Shown piece after piece: positions 45,568 to 57,121 of a stretch of DNA of 64,000 bases (its first letter is position 1; each line of letters opens with the position of its first letter). Source of the DNA: Deinandra increscens subsp. villosa (lineage: Eukaryota > Streptophyta > Magnoliopsida > Asterales > Asteraceae). The DNA is taken from assembly GCA_039602395.1 (NCBI GenBank), contig JBCNJP010000025.1, forward strand, positions 46,643,980 to 46,707,979. Direction: 5' to 3'. Below the pieces are notes generated by a model, which saw nothing but the letters and a program-made list of their open reading frames with translations, was not told the origin of the DNA and made no database searches. The position numbers were made by a program, and so were the translations under genes.

Positions 45568-47870
45568 AATGGAAAGTTGATTTTGAAATTCACATCAACA
45601 AACATTTCAAAAAGTTTTGGGAGATAATCGAGAAGCAATTCAAATGGCCTACTGATACAAGAGGAGATGTAATACTTTCTCGACATCTATCTTCAGAACA
45701 AAGGGATTATACAAATAATGAAAATAAAGCCAGAGACATTATTGAAAACACTCTCTCAAAAGAGTTATTTCTTGAACTCACAGTGGGTTATACTGCTAAG
45801 GATAAATGGACTGATTTGCTAGATAAAGGTGAGATATTTGCAAATATTAAGATTATGAAGGATGTTTTAGATTCCTCTGATTCAAAATCATACGATTCAA
45901 CATCTAGTGGTTTAGGATCTGAAAGTAATGATTTGTCTGAAAAAAAGGATTGTGATATAGTTTTCACGCCTGAACAAATTGAGGGTTGTGTCACTGATTC
46001 TGATTCTGATTCTGAAACAACTTCTGGTGTTATATATGACAAAGGAGATGAAAGTGACATAGAAGAAATTTAGAATGGAAATTTGTTCGTATGTTCAAAG
46101 TGTGCAGAATTTGTTAAGATTAATCAAACTTTGATGAAAGAAAAGAAAGTTTTGGCTAAAGAATGTGAAAAAGCTAATGCAGAAGCTAAAGATGTTGCTG
46201 CCGATTTTGAAGCATTATTCAAGAAGAGCTATCCGGTTCTACAAAAGTATGAAAAGGCTAATGATCTTATTGTTGAAACTGCTGCTATGTTGAGAAGCTT
46301 CAAAATAGATCTCTATGCTTCAAGATGAAAATGTTCTTTATAGAGATAAAATGAAGTTTTGACAAAGGATGTTGAGATTTACAAGAAAAAGAGAGAAAGT
46401 GTTCTTGAAGAGTTGTTTGCAGAATGTCACATCCGTAAAGTGCAAACATATGAATATGATGAGCTCAATATCAAGTTTATCAAATCACAAAAAGAGGTGT
46501 TTCATGCTCAACAGAAAATTAATGATTTGAAATTGGAAATTTTGGAGTTGAAGAGGCAAGTGAAGAATTGTAATTTGTCACCGACATTGCTAAATTTCTT
46601 ATACAAGCAGGATAAGAGTTCGGAGAATTCTAAGGCAGGTGATGTTCACTTGGTACCTCAACCAGTGGATTTAATTGAAGTTACTTCTGCTCAGATTGAT
46701 CCAAACAATGAATTGCATGATTATTCCAAGTTTGCCACTCCACCCAAGAAGCACAAGTCTAAGTCTAAAAAAAAGCAAAGTCTTTGGGTGAAGCTCCAAA
46801 TTTGTTTTAAAGTCTGTTTTATTGGAAAATGAAAATGTGTTTGATAAGGTTGTTTCAAGTTCTTCATCTGCCCCTGAAGAAGAGAAAGTTTTGATTCAGA
46901 AGAACAAGCTGAAGGATATTAAAGCTAAATTTACTAGAGAAGCTAAAGGGAGAGATGCTTCTGGTTGTCCGTCTGGATCTACAAAGGGTTTCGGACACAA
47001 GCATAAAGGTTTGGGTTATGAAGTCAAGGATGTTTTAGTGAAACAGACAACAAAGAAACCGAAGAAAGTTGTTGTTCAGCATGTTCCTCGACTTCATCAA
47101 CAATCAAAGAAACAATCTATTGAAACCCAGCACAAGCAAGCTTATCAGAAGAAGCCAAATGTTTCTACATCAAGAAATGCTCATTATCATTCTGGAGGTT
47201 CTTCAAGTGATTCTTGTTATCTACCCCCAAGAGCATCTCCCAAGTATGATTCTTCTAATAATTTCTTTGATTCATTTAATTCTGATCATTCTTTTGGTTA
47301 CTATGATTCTCCTGCTATGAATCATAGTTGGAAAATAAAGAATTTTGTCAAATTTTCACCAAAGTTTCATGAACGAATTTGCTATGCATGTCGTCGACCT
47401 GGACATATGGCTGCAAATTGCCCGACGACTGCATATGTTCACCAAAATGCAAAATATGTGGATCAAAATGGTAAAATTTTTGATGAACCATGTTTACCGC
47501 ACTCTAAAACAACTAGTAAGTCGTCTTCGTCAAAGACGCCGGTGGAAACATTTTCAGGTTCTGATAAAAAATTAAACATTTTACAAATGTGGAAACCGAA
47601 AGTTGTTTCCAAGGCCAACAAGGACTTTATGGAAGTCACTGGGCGACCCGACGCTGTTGAATCGGGTCGATCCCACAGCGACTAATGTTTTATTTGGTGT
47701 CAAGCAGGTATTTACGGAAGACCTTTCGGTGATTGGAAAATTGCTGATTGTGGAATATCTGTGCTTATTTAACCGGAATTTCAAAATCAAATTTTGTTTT
47801 CAAAATGCTAATCTGAGAGTATTTGTGTTGGTTGATCAATATTTCTTGGTTTTTCACTCCGTCTCATTCT

Positions 47871-47970
47871 GAGGGGGAGTTTGTTTTTGCAAAATTCAAA
47901 AATAGTGTGTTGTTTTTTAAATCGTAAAAATGAAAATCTATTAATAGAGTTGTCATTTTTAGGGGGAGAA
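47871..47970 (+). promoter_or_regulatory. Two internal polypurine tracts of B
   Basis: GAGGGGGAGT (47871-47880) and AGGGGGAGAA (47961-47970) lie 1.3-1.4 kb upstream of the 3' LTR and match the true tract at 49251-49260. Similar copies exist in A and C. Confidence 0.5.
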
Positions 47971-48327
47971 ATTTGAAAAAGACAAAAACATTGAAAAATA
48001 CAAAAAACCAAAAACATTGAAAAATGAGAAATTGTATCCGACATGGTTGGGAAATGATGGTACATTGGCTGACATCGTCTGGCTCATGGATAAAGTAAGT
48101 GAAAAAGCCATAAGACCATTTGATCGATGTGTAAGGTAGGCTCGGCAAATCAGAAAGTATACAAATGTGATATACACTAAATCTGATACTTGACTTAGTG
48201 GACAACATCTTGATGCATATCTCATGATATATCAAGAAAAAGATATGTGAAAAATAAAATGAGAAGTCATTGTGTATACATGTGTTCATTTTGCCAAGAT
48301 TTAAACTTGTTTGATTTTCTTTATTTT

Positions 48328-48566
48328 GTCAAATGATCGGACTTTCTCTGCGTATCGAAAGATCGACCTGATCGTTGTTCGTTTGACGTTCTGCTTTATT
48401 TTCTTTGGTGTTTCGTATAACTCATCGGACTTTCTCTGCGTGTACGGGAGTACCGACCTGATTGTTGTTGAGTTATACAACTTCAACTTGTTTTATTTTC
48501 TTATTTTGTTAAATCCGAGGCCTTATCTGCGTATCGAAAGATCGACCTTAAGGTAGACGATTTAAC
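48328..48566 (+). ncRNA. A-type triple stem-loop module of B
   Basis: Unit 1 48328-48387 (GTCAAATGA/TCGTTTGAC), unit 2 48415-48478 (GTATAACTC/GAGTTATAC), unit 3 48508-48566 (GTTAAATC/GATTTAAC). Inner hairpins: ATC-GAAA-GAT, GTAC-GGGA-GTAC and ATC-GAAA-GAT, all with GNRA-type loops; a CG pair around a bulged T extends them. Conserved flanks are TCTCTGCG or ATCTGCG and CGACCT. Confidence 0.7.
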
Positions 48567-49260
48567 GTTCTTATTTCTTTTTGCATGGAACACAGTTGAC
48601 TATATCATGGTTACAATCATTATCTGATTAAAATCACAAATGAAATCACAAAATGTGATAAGCAAAAGCATATCTGAGTATGTCTGATAGTGTGGGGTAC
48701 ACTGGTCAATGCAAAACTAATCAATATCTTAACATATCCAGATGTTATGAGTAAGATTGTGCCAGAGTTTAAAGTTGGAAAAATTATATCTGCAATCGGC
48801 ATGGTTTGTGTGCTTCAATAATCGAAATTGAAGTTGATCTTTCTCACAAAAGACAAAAATAGTGTCTGATTCTGTAATGCATTTACTTTTCTTATCAGAA
48901 AAAACCAAAAAGATTTTAAGTGTGTTTTGATATAAAATTTCTAAAAGCTAAAAAGATTTTGTTTCTTGTTTGTTTTCGATTGATCAACACAAAATACAAA
49001 ATCAACTTTCAAAAACAAAATATCTTGGAGTCTAGAAGAGATGTTTTGCGCCGGGATTATTTATGTTGGCAGGTTTCTATGTGGCAAGAGAATATCACAT
49101 CTTCAAGTCTTCTGAAGGTTGTGGATAAAGAGATTACACACGATGCAATATCAAGTATTCAAGATTGAACTCATCATCAAGATAGAGGAAGAGTTTGATT
49201 GAAGATACATGATACAAGTGTTAATGGAGGAGATGATACTGCACATGCCGAGGGGGAGTT

Positions 49261-49589
49261 TGTTGATACATGGTCCTGATCGTCATGTGAAGTATCAAAT
49301 ACAAGACAAAACATACAAAGTAGTTGAGGTCCGAACTCTCAGCGAACCTGGAGTTCGGACAGGTCCGAACATGTGGCCGAACCTCAGCTTCGATCGGTCG
49401 TAATTTAGCTAGTATAAATACATCGTCTTGTATAGAATTCAGTAGCTTTTCCGTGTCATATTCTCTGAGTGTACTCTGTGGTTCTCTGTGGTTAATACAA
49501 AGCATATTTGTATTTACTCTTCGTGTTTTACTCGTTTACATTGATTTCATTACGACTATGTAGAAGATTCACACGCTCAAGCAATTTCA
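49261..49589 (+). repeat. 3' LTR of element B
   Basis: 329 bp, same termini as the 5' LTR, with scattered substitutions against it. Preceded by AGGGGGAGTT. Confidence 0.95.
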
Positions 49590-50156
49590 AGGATTTGTGT
49601 GTGACTGTCTTATGTTCATAATTAATGTACCTAAAAGATAATTTAGTGAAAAAGAACCTGAAAAAGAGGAACAAGGGTTTAAAGAGGATCATAATACTGG
49701 CAATCACCTGGACGTGTTCGAGTAACAGAAGCTGAAAAGGGTTCCTCAGTTCAGACAAAGACGGTTTGATCCCAAATAAAACCTTCTCGTTAGTAATTTG
49801 GTATGTTTGTTTTAATTTTATTTTTTCTTTTGAGTCTTCTTAAGTTTTTAATGTTTGTTTTCCAACCATGGCCAGGTTAATTTGAAAGGTTTTAATATGT
49901 TTTTGTGGGTTTTGTGCAAGAAATTATGCACCACCCCAAAATTGACCCGTTTTTTAGGGGGAGAAGGTGAGATAAAAAGTTAAGATAATAGGCATTATCT
50001 CAGGGGGAGATATGTATCAGGGGAAGTATTTAAAGGAAACCCGTAATCAATGTCAGGGTTTGTGTTATATAATGTTATTCACCTGCTGACCTTGTAGCCA
50101 GTCATCATTGTTTGGTTTGGTTAGTTGTTTGTTTCATGTTGCGTATGGCAGGTTAA

Positions 50157-50333
50157 ATGCAAAAGAAAAGAAAAGTCAAGGACTCTGTTGATAAAAGCAT
50201 TGCTGCTGCTGCTACTTGTGTTGAAGAACCAGCCGGAAAAAGACTTACCCTACTGAAGAAGCTAATGCTTAGGGGAAGTTTGTTGGTTCAAGTGAGGCTT
50301 CCAAAGATCAAGAAGACACTGTTCACAAGTTGA
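50157..50333 (+). CDS. Short ORF with nuclear-localisation-like start in C
   Basis: 58 codons from ATG at 50157 to TGA. Begins MQKKRKVKDS, resembling a monopartite nuclear localisation signal (KKRKV), followed by an alanine run encoded by GCTGCTGCTGCT and a basic KRLTLLKKLMLRGSLL segment. It lies between internal polypurine tracts and the 3' LTR. No homologue recognised; it may be a relic of a longer reading frame. Confidence 0.3.
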   Translation: MQKKRKVKDSVDKSIAAAATCVEEPAGKRLTLLKKLMLRGSLLVQVRLPKIKKTLFTS

Positions 50334-50688
50334 GGGGAAGCTACATGCAGTCAGCTCAAGATCTACAGTCAAGAATGCCAAGATAGAGGTTTTAAAATTT
50401 TAGCCTCTGACGACAAAGACATGTCAAGATAGCTACTGTTGATTCAGCAAGGACCAAAGTTTCTTTCAAGAAGAATCAAGTGTATGAGAATCCTCCTCTC
50501 ATTACTTGTTCGTCATTTAAAGTCCAAGTTGTTGCTGATTGAGAGAAATCTCCCAAAAGTCTCTCGTGCTGCCCAATAAAGATTGTTGAAAGAAAGATCT
50601 TCATCAACACATGTTCAAGCCAAAAGATGTTAGAAAAGCTGAAGACTAAAAGTTGAAGACATTTAATATCACAAGCCTAGGGGGAGAT

Positions 50689-51121
50689 TGTAGAGGCTAG
50701 ATATATGAGGCTTGTTTTAAATAAGTTGGGCTAGGCTTAGTGGGTTTAAAATAGTTTAATTGAGTTAGGTTTGGGCTTGGGCTGAAATAAGCCCATGTAG
50801 GCTTATGTGTGTGTCTATATAAACACACATAAGCCTCCTAGTTTAGGGTTGGTTTTTTTCCAGAGAGACGGAGAAGGGGAGTAGGAGAATCCGAAATTCT
50901 CCAAGGGATCAATTGTACCAGACGAGTTCTAGGTGAATCGTGTGCACAGTCTGATTTGTAATCGGTTGGTAATCAGTATTTCATTGTTCTTACTGTGTTT
51001 TATTTTATTTTCTCATCTCTCTGTTCTTGAATCAATCAATCGTCGGGATTCCGCACCTACGATTGATCTTGGCTATCGTGTTAGAATCGTTTTTCGATCC
51101 TACAATTTTTTCGATTCTACA
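50689..51121 (+). repeat. 3' LTR of element C with 17-nt terminal extension
   Basis: Starts TGTAGAGG after AGGGGGAGAT. The canonical end corresponds to 51104 (GATCCTACA), but the TSD TAAAG begins only at 51122, leaving 17 extra bases that imperfectly repeat the LTR end (TTTTTTCGATTCTACA). Confidence 0.88.
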
Positions 51122-51666
51122 TAAAGAAAATTAAACAAGTTTAAATCTTTCAAAATGAAAACATGCATTCATCAGGATATCTCTTATTCTATTTTTGTCA
51201 GAATCATCACACAGCATTCATCAAGAAGCAAATAACCAAAGATCATCAGGCAAGCTCTATGTTTATATCTTACTTGCAGATATCAGATTAGTCATGCACA
51301 TTCACATATTATACAAGAACCTACAGCCTTTAGACTTAATATCCATGGAAGATAAACGTATATGCTGATGTACTATCATTTCTCGCTTTTGTCGGATCAA
51401 TTTCTCAAATTTTCATTTTTTTTTATTTTCCATTACCCAATTTCCCCCTTTAAAATTCAACAAACTCTATTTTTAGAATTTACCAAATTTTCTCCCCTTA
51501 AAAATATGAACGAAATTAAATGAAAAACAAAAATGAAAATGATGGATCAATACTTGACACATTTTTAAAAATGATATTCTTGAAAATTAGTTTTTTAAAA
51601 GATATAAACGATGCATTTTAACTTAAATCAACCACAAGTATTCCACTGTTAGCAATCTTTCAATCA

Positions 51667-53911
51667 CTAACAGGTCTTCTTAAAATACCTGCAAACACTG
51701 GAAAACAATAAGTTCTTAAAACCCCGACCCTCATCCACATTTGTGGTAGGTCGTCCAATGTCTTCAATGAAATCACTGTTGGCTGTGGAGACAATATTTG
51801 GTCTCCATTCCATTTTTGGTTGTGAGTTTTCTAATGAACCAGTGTGGACTGATGAATGACAGTCAGAACTACTACCCCGAGAATCAGAAACAACTTTCTT
51901 TTTCCAAAACATTTTACTATCGGGCATTGGTTTGTTAAAAATTATGCCTTCCGAATTTACAAATTTTATGTTTTTTGGCATAAGATGATGAATTGTTAAC
52001 ATTTGTAGGACAAGTAGCAGCAAAATGTCCCTTTTTATGACAAATGTAACAAATTCGATAACGAAATTGATCAGTCAATCCGTCATAAAAAATAATTCGA
52101 ACTACATGATTAGTTTTCTTTGGTTTTGAAGGTTTTTGAAAACACTTTGCAACTGGAAGATCATAAAAACCTTAATCATCTTCATAACCAAAGAATTTCT
52201 CTTCACGATAAAACCTGTTTGATTTAGCAAAACAAAATGAACCTGAACTTTTTCCGCCATTAGGTGTTGCATCGGATATGCAGGAAGATTCTTCAGTAAA
52301 CACCTTATCATCTGCATATGAATGAGACACTTTCTTCTTCCAAACTGGAGGTTTTGTATCCAATAACACCTTCTGATTTTTCTTCTTCTCAGCTTTAAAA
52401 ACCTTTTTGTCACCATTTTTCATCGGTACCTCTTTGCCTTCATATCCCAATTCACCATTTTTCTGCTTATGATAATCTTTCACAGAATAACCTTGTGATG
52501 CGAGTCGAGAAAATTCACTTTTGATAGCATTCACATCAGCTTTCTGAACAAGTAATGAATCATCAATCACAATATCTGAGAACTTTGGAATCTTCACATG
52601 ACCTGGATTCACTTCAAAATCTTTTCTTTATCAAGAAATGTAGATTTGGAATCAAACTTCGATCCTTTGTTATAATCAACATTCTCTTTATTTTTCTTCT
52701 TAGACTTTGACTTTGTTTTCTTTCCTGAACTCTTATCAGCAAACTTTGAATAATCATGAGCTTCTTCCGTAGTTTTCAAAGTATTGATAGACTTGTCAAT
52801 AACCACATGAGGTGGAAAAATCTTCAGAATAACATCACCAAACAGTTGTTGAAAATTCTTATCATTACATAACTAACTTGTGAAAGATGGAGAATTGGTA
52901 AAATTATGCAACTACCTCTTTAAATCTAGAATTTCAATATTCAACTTAGAAATTTTTGTTTGTGCCACTGCTAATTCCTTTTGAGAATCAATGAAGTGCT
53001 TAGAAGCAATATTTGACACATACTTTTCTCTTATTAGTTCACCATGAGTATCACGTATCTCTTGGATAACCTTTTTCCATCTTTGTTTATAAGTGTCAAC
53101 ATTTTCCTTCAATAACTTGTTTTCTTCAATCAATTCAGCTTTAGCTTCAACCAAAGTTATGTTCTCATTATGAAAACTCATAGCTTTCGCAGCAAGTTCA
53201 TCACATGTCTTGTTAAGAACATCAACTTTTTTGTTTTGAATTTTCAAACAAATCATTAAAATCTCCTACAGCTTCTTTAGCTTCTTTCTTCCATTTCTCC
53301 ACTTCTTTCAACAAACCATATTTTTCCTTACTTAGCTTATAAACTTTCTTTACTAACTCAGTGTTATCTTTTTGCAAATGAACTTCTGTCATAATTGAAC
53401 AATCAACTTTATCAGACATCTCATAATCTGTACAAGATCCAGATTCCTCAGTATCAACCTCATTTTCAGATTCATTCAATACGACATCACCTACATTGAC
53501 ATTTGTCATATTCTCAATATCAGCACGTTTATGAGCAAGGCCATCCCATAACCCTTTTAAAGTCTTATACCGTTTGAGTTGATGAAAGATCTCTTTAGAC
53601 ATTGCCCTCATCAAAGCATAATAAGCTATCTTTTCACTATCATGACATTTAACCTCGTATTCGGTCATCCTTGATAAAAACTTTGGTGGTGGTACTTTTT
53701 GACCTGAATTATTTAAAACAGGAAACTCATATCCATCTTGAATTGATTTCCAGGCATATTCACCTAAGATACCAACCACGAACTCTGCAAATTGACCTTT
53801 CCGGTTGTAATAATCGTCAAAATGAAGAAGCATTGGAACTTCTCTTTTAATCAGTTGAAACTTTCCCAGAGAATAATATGAATAACTGGAAGAACCATTG
53901 TTCAAACCCAT
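51667..53911 (-). pseudogene. Element D gag (broken in at least four places)
   Basis: Pieces 53222-53911 (MGLNNGSSSYSY, UBN2-like region with MLLHFDDYYNRKGQFAEFV and TLKGLWDGL), 52912-53256 (coiled coil), 52609-52806 (lysine-rich), 52172-52612 (VNAIKSEFSRLASQGYS) and 51667-52023. One knuckle, CYICHKKGHFAATC, near 52010-52060. The tail has MEWRPNIVSTANSDFIEDIGRP, the D form of the WKP...GR signature. Frames alternate, so no intact protein is possible. No first knuckle like that of A was found. Confidence 0.8.
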
Positions 53912-54107
53912 CTTCGTTTATCTCAAAGTCTTTGAATAACCACTTAAATCTTGAAATGATAATTTGAAGGTCTTAGAAATGAAAATTTGAAAGTCAAATT
54001 TGAAGTAACAATGTATATCTTGTTGAGATGGTCGTTTTGACTAGTTATAGGTCTCGTAACTCTTAATGGAACAAAAGTTACGTCAGTTTTAGTAATCGTC
54101 AGTATTC

Positions 54108-54440
54108 TGCCAGCGGACCAATTGGTATGTTGGTTGGTATGTTGCCAGCGGACCAATTGGTATGTTGGTTGGTGTGTTTCCAGTGGACCAATTGGTATGT
54201 TGGTTGGTATGTTGCCAGCAGACCAATTGGTATGTTGGTTGAAGATTGCCTAGCGTACCAAGCAACGTACCAATCAGCGTACCAACAACATTGGTATGTT
54301 GGTTGAAGATTGTCTAGCGTTCCAATCAGCATACCAACAACATTGGTATGTTGTTTGAAGATTGCCTAGCGTACCAAGCAGCATACCAATCAGCGTACAA
54401 ACAAATTCATCTAGCGAACCAACACATTCAACCGGCGTAC
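54108..54440 (-). repeat. Leader motif array of D
   Basis: Four tandem units of about 35 bp with CAGCGGACCAATTGGTATG and TTGGTTGGTATGTT, then looser GCGTACCAA copies. The ACCAATTGGTA core also forms the palindromes of the D LTR. Confidence 0.9.
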
Positions 54441-54662
54441 CAAACTAAATTTTTTGAACTTTCATGAATTTGAAGGTTTTAAAATATGATTTGCAACAGT
54501 CGGCAACGAAAACACACTACGAGCATTCGGATATCAAATTTAACACCAGAAACACTCAAATTTGATGAAAATTGATGAAAAACCTATGAAACTCATTTTC
54601 TCTCATTAGAAAAACCATCAATTTAAACCAGCAGAGCAACATGGATTTGCTTTGCTACCACT

Positions 54663-55039
54663 TGTAAGTACATGGGATGATCTTACTACTACCGATCAAT
54701 CTAGTGCACGAGAATATAATAGGCTTTGTTTTATTGATTCACACAAAGAAAACAATTACAGAGCTTTGGTTTCTCTCTCTAGAACACACACATAGAAACA
54801 CACACTTAGTAATGACATAAATGATAGAAGTTCTAAGTGTTTTTACAAGTCAACCTATTTATAGTGACCAACTTACCAACCAGCATACCAACCAACATAC
54901 CAATTGGTAAGCTACAACATACTATTAGACATACCAATTTGTATGCTGTCCTTGGTAACTTGACACTAAGACTCACTAACACACGCACATTTAGATACAA
55001 TACACAAGACACTCTGTAGCATAGGAATATGCTCTAACA
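54663..55039 (-). repeat. 5' LTR of element D
   Basis: 377 bp, TGTTAGAGCATA to CTTACA on the minus strand. TACCAATTGGTAAG and related palindromes at about 54895-54945, beside the TATTTATAG promoter box (54856). Related to the F LTR. Confidence 0.92.
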
Positions 55040-57121
55040 ATTATGTGCTCCCATTTCCATGTGGGTACTTCTGGTTGTCTGAGCAAACCCGATGGTCTTT
55101 GATGCTCTGCTTTGACCATTGCACAGTTACCACATTCCTTCACATACTTGGCGATGTTGGTTTTCATTCCCGTCCACCAATAATGCTTCTTCATTGTGGC
55201 ATACATCTTGTCATTTCCAGGATGAACCGAATATTTGGCTATATGAGCCTCGTCTGATACTATCTTCCTAAGACCTCCTTCTTTAGGTATCCATATAAGA
55301 CCTTTGGATCGTAACACTCCGTTATATCTTGGGCTTAATTGTTCTTCTAATCCTTTCATAATTTCATCTCTTATATTATTTTGGGTTAGAGCCAATTCTT
55401 GGCTTGTCTTAATCTTACTCAAAGTATCGGGTGTAACTTCTATCCTCATAAAGACTAAAGTATCTTTCTTACGTATTTCCTTGCAACTTAAAGCATCTGC
55501 TACCACGTTTGCCTTTCCTGAATGACACTTAATCTCTAAGTCATAATCACTTAATAACTCTATCTATCTACGTTGCCTCATATTTAGTAGTTTTTTGTCA
55601 AATATATGCTTTAAACTCTTATGATCCATATATACGGTAAACCTAGTTCCATATAGGTAATGTCTCCAAATTTGTAATGCAAATACTACGGCTTCTAATT
55701 CTAAATCATGTGTCGTATGGCTTTCCTCATGTGGTTTAAGTTGTCTAGATGCATATGCTATTACTTTTCCATGTTGCATGAGCACTCCTCCCATGCCACT
55801 TAATGATGCGTCACAATATACCTCAAATCCTTCCTTTCCATTTGGTAAGGCTAATATTGGTGCACTACATAGTCGTCTCTTAAGCTCATCAAACAAATTT
55901 TGTTGCTTGTCCTTCCATTCAAATCTCCTATCCTTCTTAGTTAAGTTAGTGAGGGGCATTGCTAAAGAGGAAAAATTCTTAATAAATATCCTATAATATC
56001 CGGCGAGTCTTAAAAACTGCCCAATTTCTGTCGGATCTCTAGGTGGTTTCCATTTTTCCACTGCTTCGACCTTTGTCTGATCTACTCTAATTCCTTCTTC
56101 ATTAACTATATGTCCTAGAAATTGGATTTCTCTCATCCAAAATTCCCATTTCGTGAGTTTTCCGTATAACTTTTCGCTTCTCGAGAGTTCTAATATCTGC
56201 CTTAAGTGGTTTATATGTTCCTATTTTGCCTTAGAATACACCAATATATCGTCTATAAACACAATTATGAACTTATCTAAGTAAGGTTTACACACATGAT
56301 TCATTAAATCCATGAACATTGCGGGTGCATTCATCAATCCAAATGGCATTACTCTAAACTCATAGTGTCCATACCTTGTCCTAAATGCCGTTTTTGGGAT
56401 ATCATCTTCCTTTATCCTAAGTTGATGGTATCCAAAACTTAAATCTATCTTAAAAAATAATTGGCACCCTGTAATTGGTCAAATAAATCATTAATCCTAG
56501 GGAGTGGATACTTGTTTTTAATGGTTATCTTATTTAAATCCCTATAACCTATGCACATTCTTAAAGCTCCATCTTTCTTTTTCACAAATAGTATGGGTGC
56601 TCCCCAAGGTGAATGACTAGGCCTAATACATCCTTTATCCTCTAACTCTTGAACTTGCTTGGATAACTCCTTTATCTCCGTCGGTGTTATCCTATAGGGT
56701 TGCTTAGCTATCGGTGCTGCATCTGGGACCAACTCTATTTGGAATTCTAGTTGTCTTGGATGGGGCATACCTAGTAGTTCCTTAGGTAAAACATCGGGAA
56801 ATTCTCTAACTACCTCTACATCCTCGAGTTTGAACTCATGAGCATCCTTAGTGGCATATACTAAGTAAGCTAAGTTACCATTTCTAACATGCTTAAGGGC
56901 TTTCTCATATGAAACATATTTTATTCTTGATCCATCTTTATCTCCTTGAAGGGTAATCCAATTCTTATCATCTATGGGGATCCTTTTATCTTCTTTTCGC
57001 ATACTAATTCAGCCTCATTTTTCATTAACCAATCCATTCCTATGACTACATCGAATCCTCATAGTTTAAAGGGTATCAAATCTACTTCGAATTCCTTACC
57101 ATTTAGGTTTGCGTGACAATC
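55040..57121 (-). pseudogene. Element E Ty3/gypsy pol fragment
   Basis: Minus strand, N to C: protease end (57003-57115, GMDWLMKNEAE), reverse transcriptase (56445-57002: KGCIRPSHSPWGAPILFVKKKDG, LRMCIGYRDLNKI; active site FIDDIL near 56250), RNase H (55564-56136: YCDASLSGMGGVLMQHGKVIAYASRQL), then the integrase zinc-binding domain (55040-55506: HIAKYSVHPG, YWWTGMKTNIAKYVKECGNCAMVK). Cut off at 55040 by D, before the integrase catalytic core. Several stops. Better preserved than G. Confidence 0.9.

Larger units (their letters stand above)
39282..47685 (+). pseudogene. Element B gag, interrupted by element A
   Basis: ATG at 39282; 22 codons, then A (39348-45567 plus a duplicated AATGG), then the frame resumes at 45573 (KVDFEIHINKHF). 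The N-terminal part up to about 45860 resembles the Ty1/copia UBN2 gag domain. An acidic Ser/Asp region follows, an in-frame TAG at 46071, coiled-coil segments (46083-46600), local frameshifts near 46320-46360 and 46825, and a zinc knuckle CYACRRPGHMAANC near 47380. The tail has MWKPKVVSKANKDF...TGRPD. No pol. The damage beyond the A insertion suggests long inactivity. Confidence 0.85.
38256..49589 (+). mobile_element. Element B, gag-only LTR retrotransposon split by A
   Basis: 5' LTR 38256-38584, primer-binding site 38587-38598, leader array, gag interrupted at codon 22 by A, 3' region with two internal polypurine tracts and triple stem-loops, polypurine tract 49250-49260, 3' LTR 49261-49589. 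TSD AGGAT at 38251-38255 and 49590-49594. Own length about 5.1 kb. 47686-48327 and 48567-49249 are conserved non-coding sequence. Confidence 0.93.
33361..51121 (+). mobile_element. Element C, gag-only LTR retrotransposon split by B
   Basis: 5' LTR 33361-33776, primer-binding site 33779-33790 (TGGTATCAGAGC), leader array, gag-like gene, triple stem-loops, B insertion (38251-49594 including one TSD copy), short ORF, polypurine tract (50679-50688), 3' LTR 50689-51121. TSD TAAAG at 33356-33360 and 51122-51126. Without B it is about 6.4 kb. No pol domain is visible. 49595-50156 is non-coding and holds two extra AGGGGGAGA tracts (49956, 50002). Confidence 0.9.
51122..55039 (-). mobile_element. Element D, 5' part of a gag-only LTR retrotransposon
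   Basis: 5' LTR 54663-55039, primer-binding site complement 54649-54660 (two mismatches), leader array, broken gag 51667-53911, non-coding 51122-51666 with one degenerate polypurine tract. C is inserted at its left end; the remainder is at 33024-33360. The right flank is ATTAT inside element E integrase. The 3' LTR is lost, so the TSD cannot be confirmed. Confidence 0.83.

Noticed and set aside
48328..48566. Hammerhead or other self-cleaving ribozyme
   Set aside because: The CUGAUGA...GAAA hammerhead core is not present; the GAAA here is only an apical loop.
54108..54440. CRISPR-like regular repeats
   Set aside because: Tandem leader repeats of a plant retroelement without unique spacers; no cas genes and a eukaryotic context.
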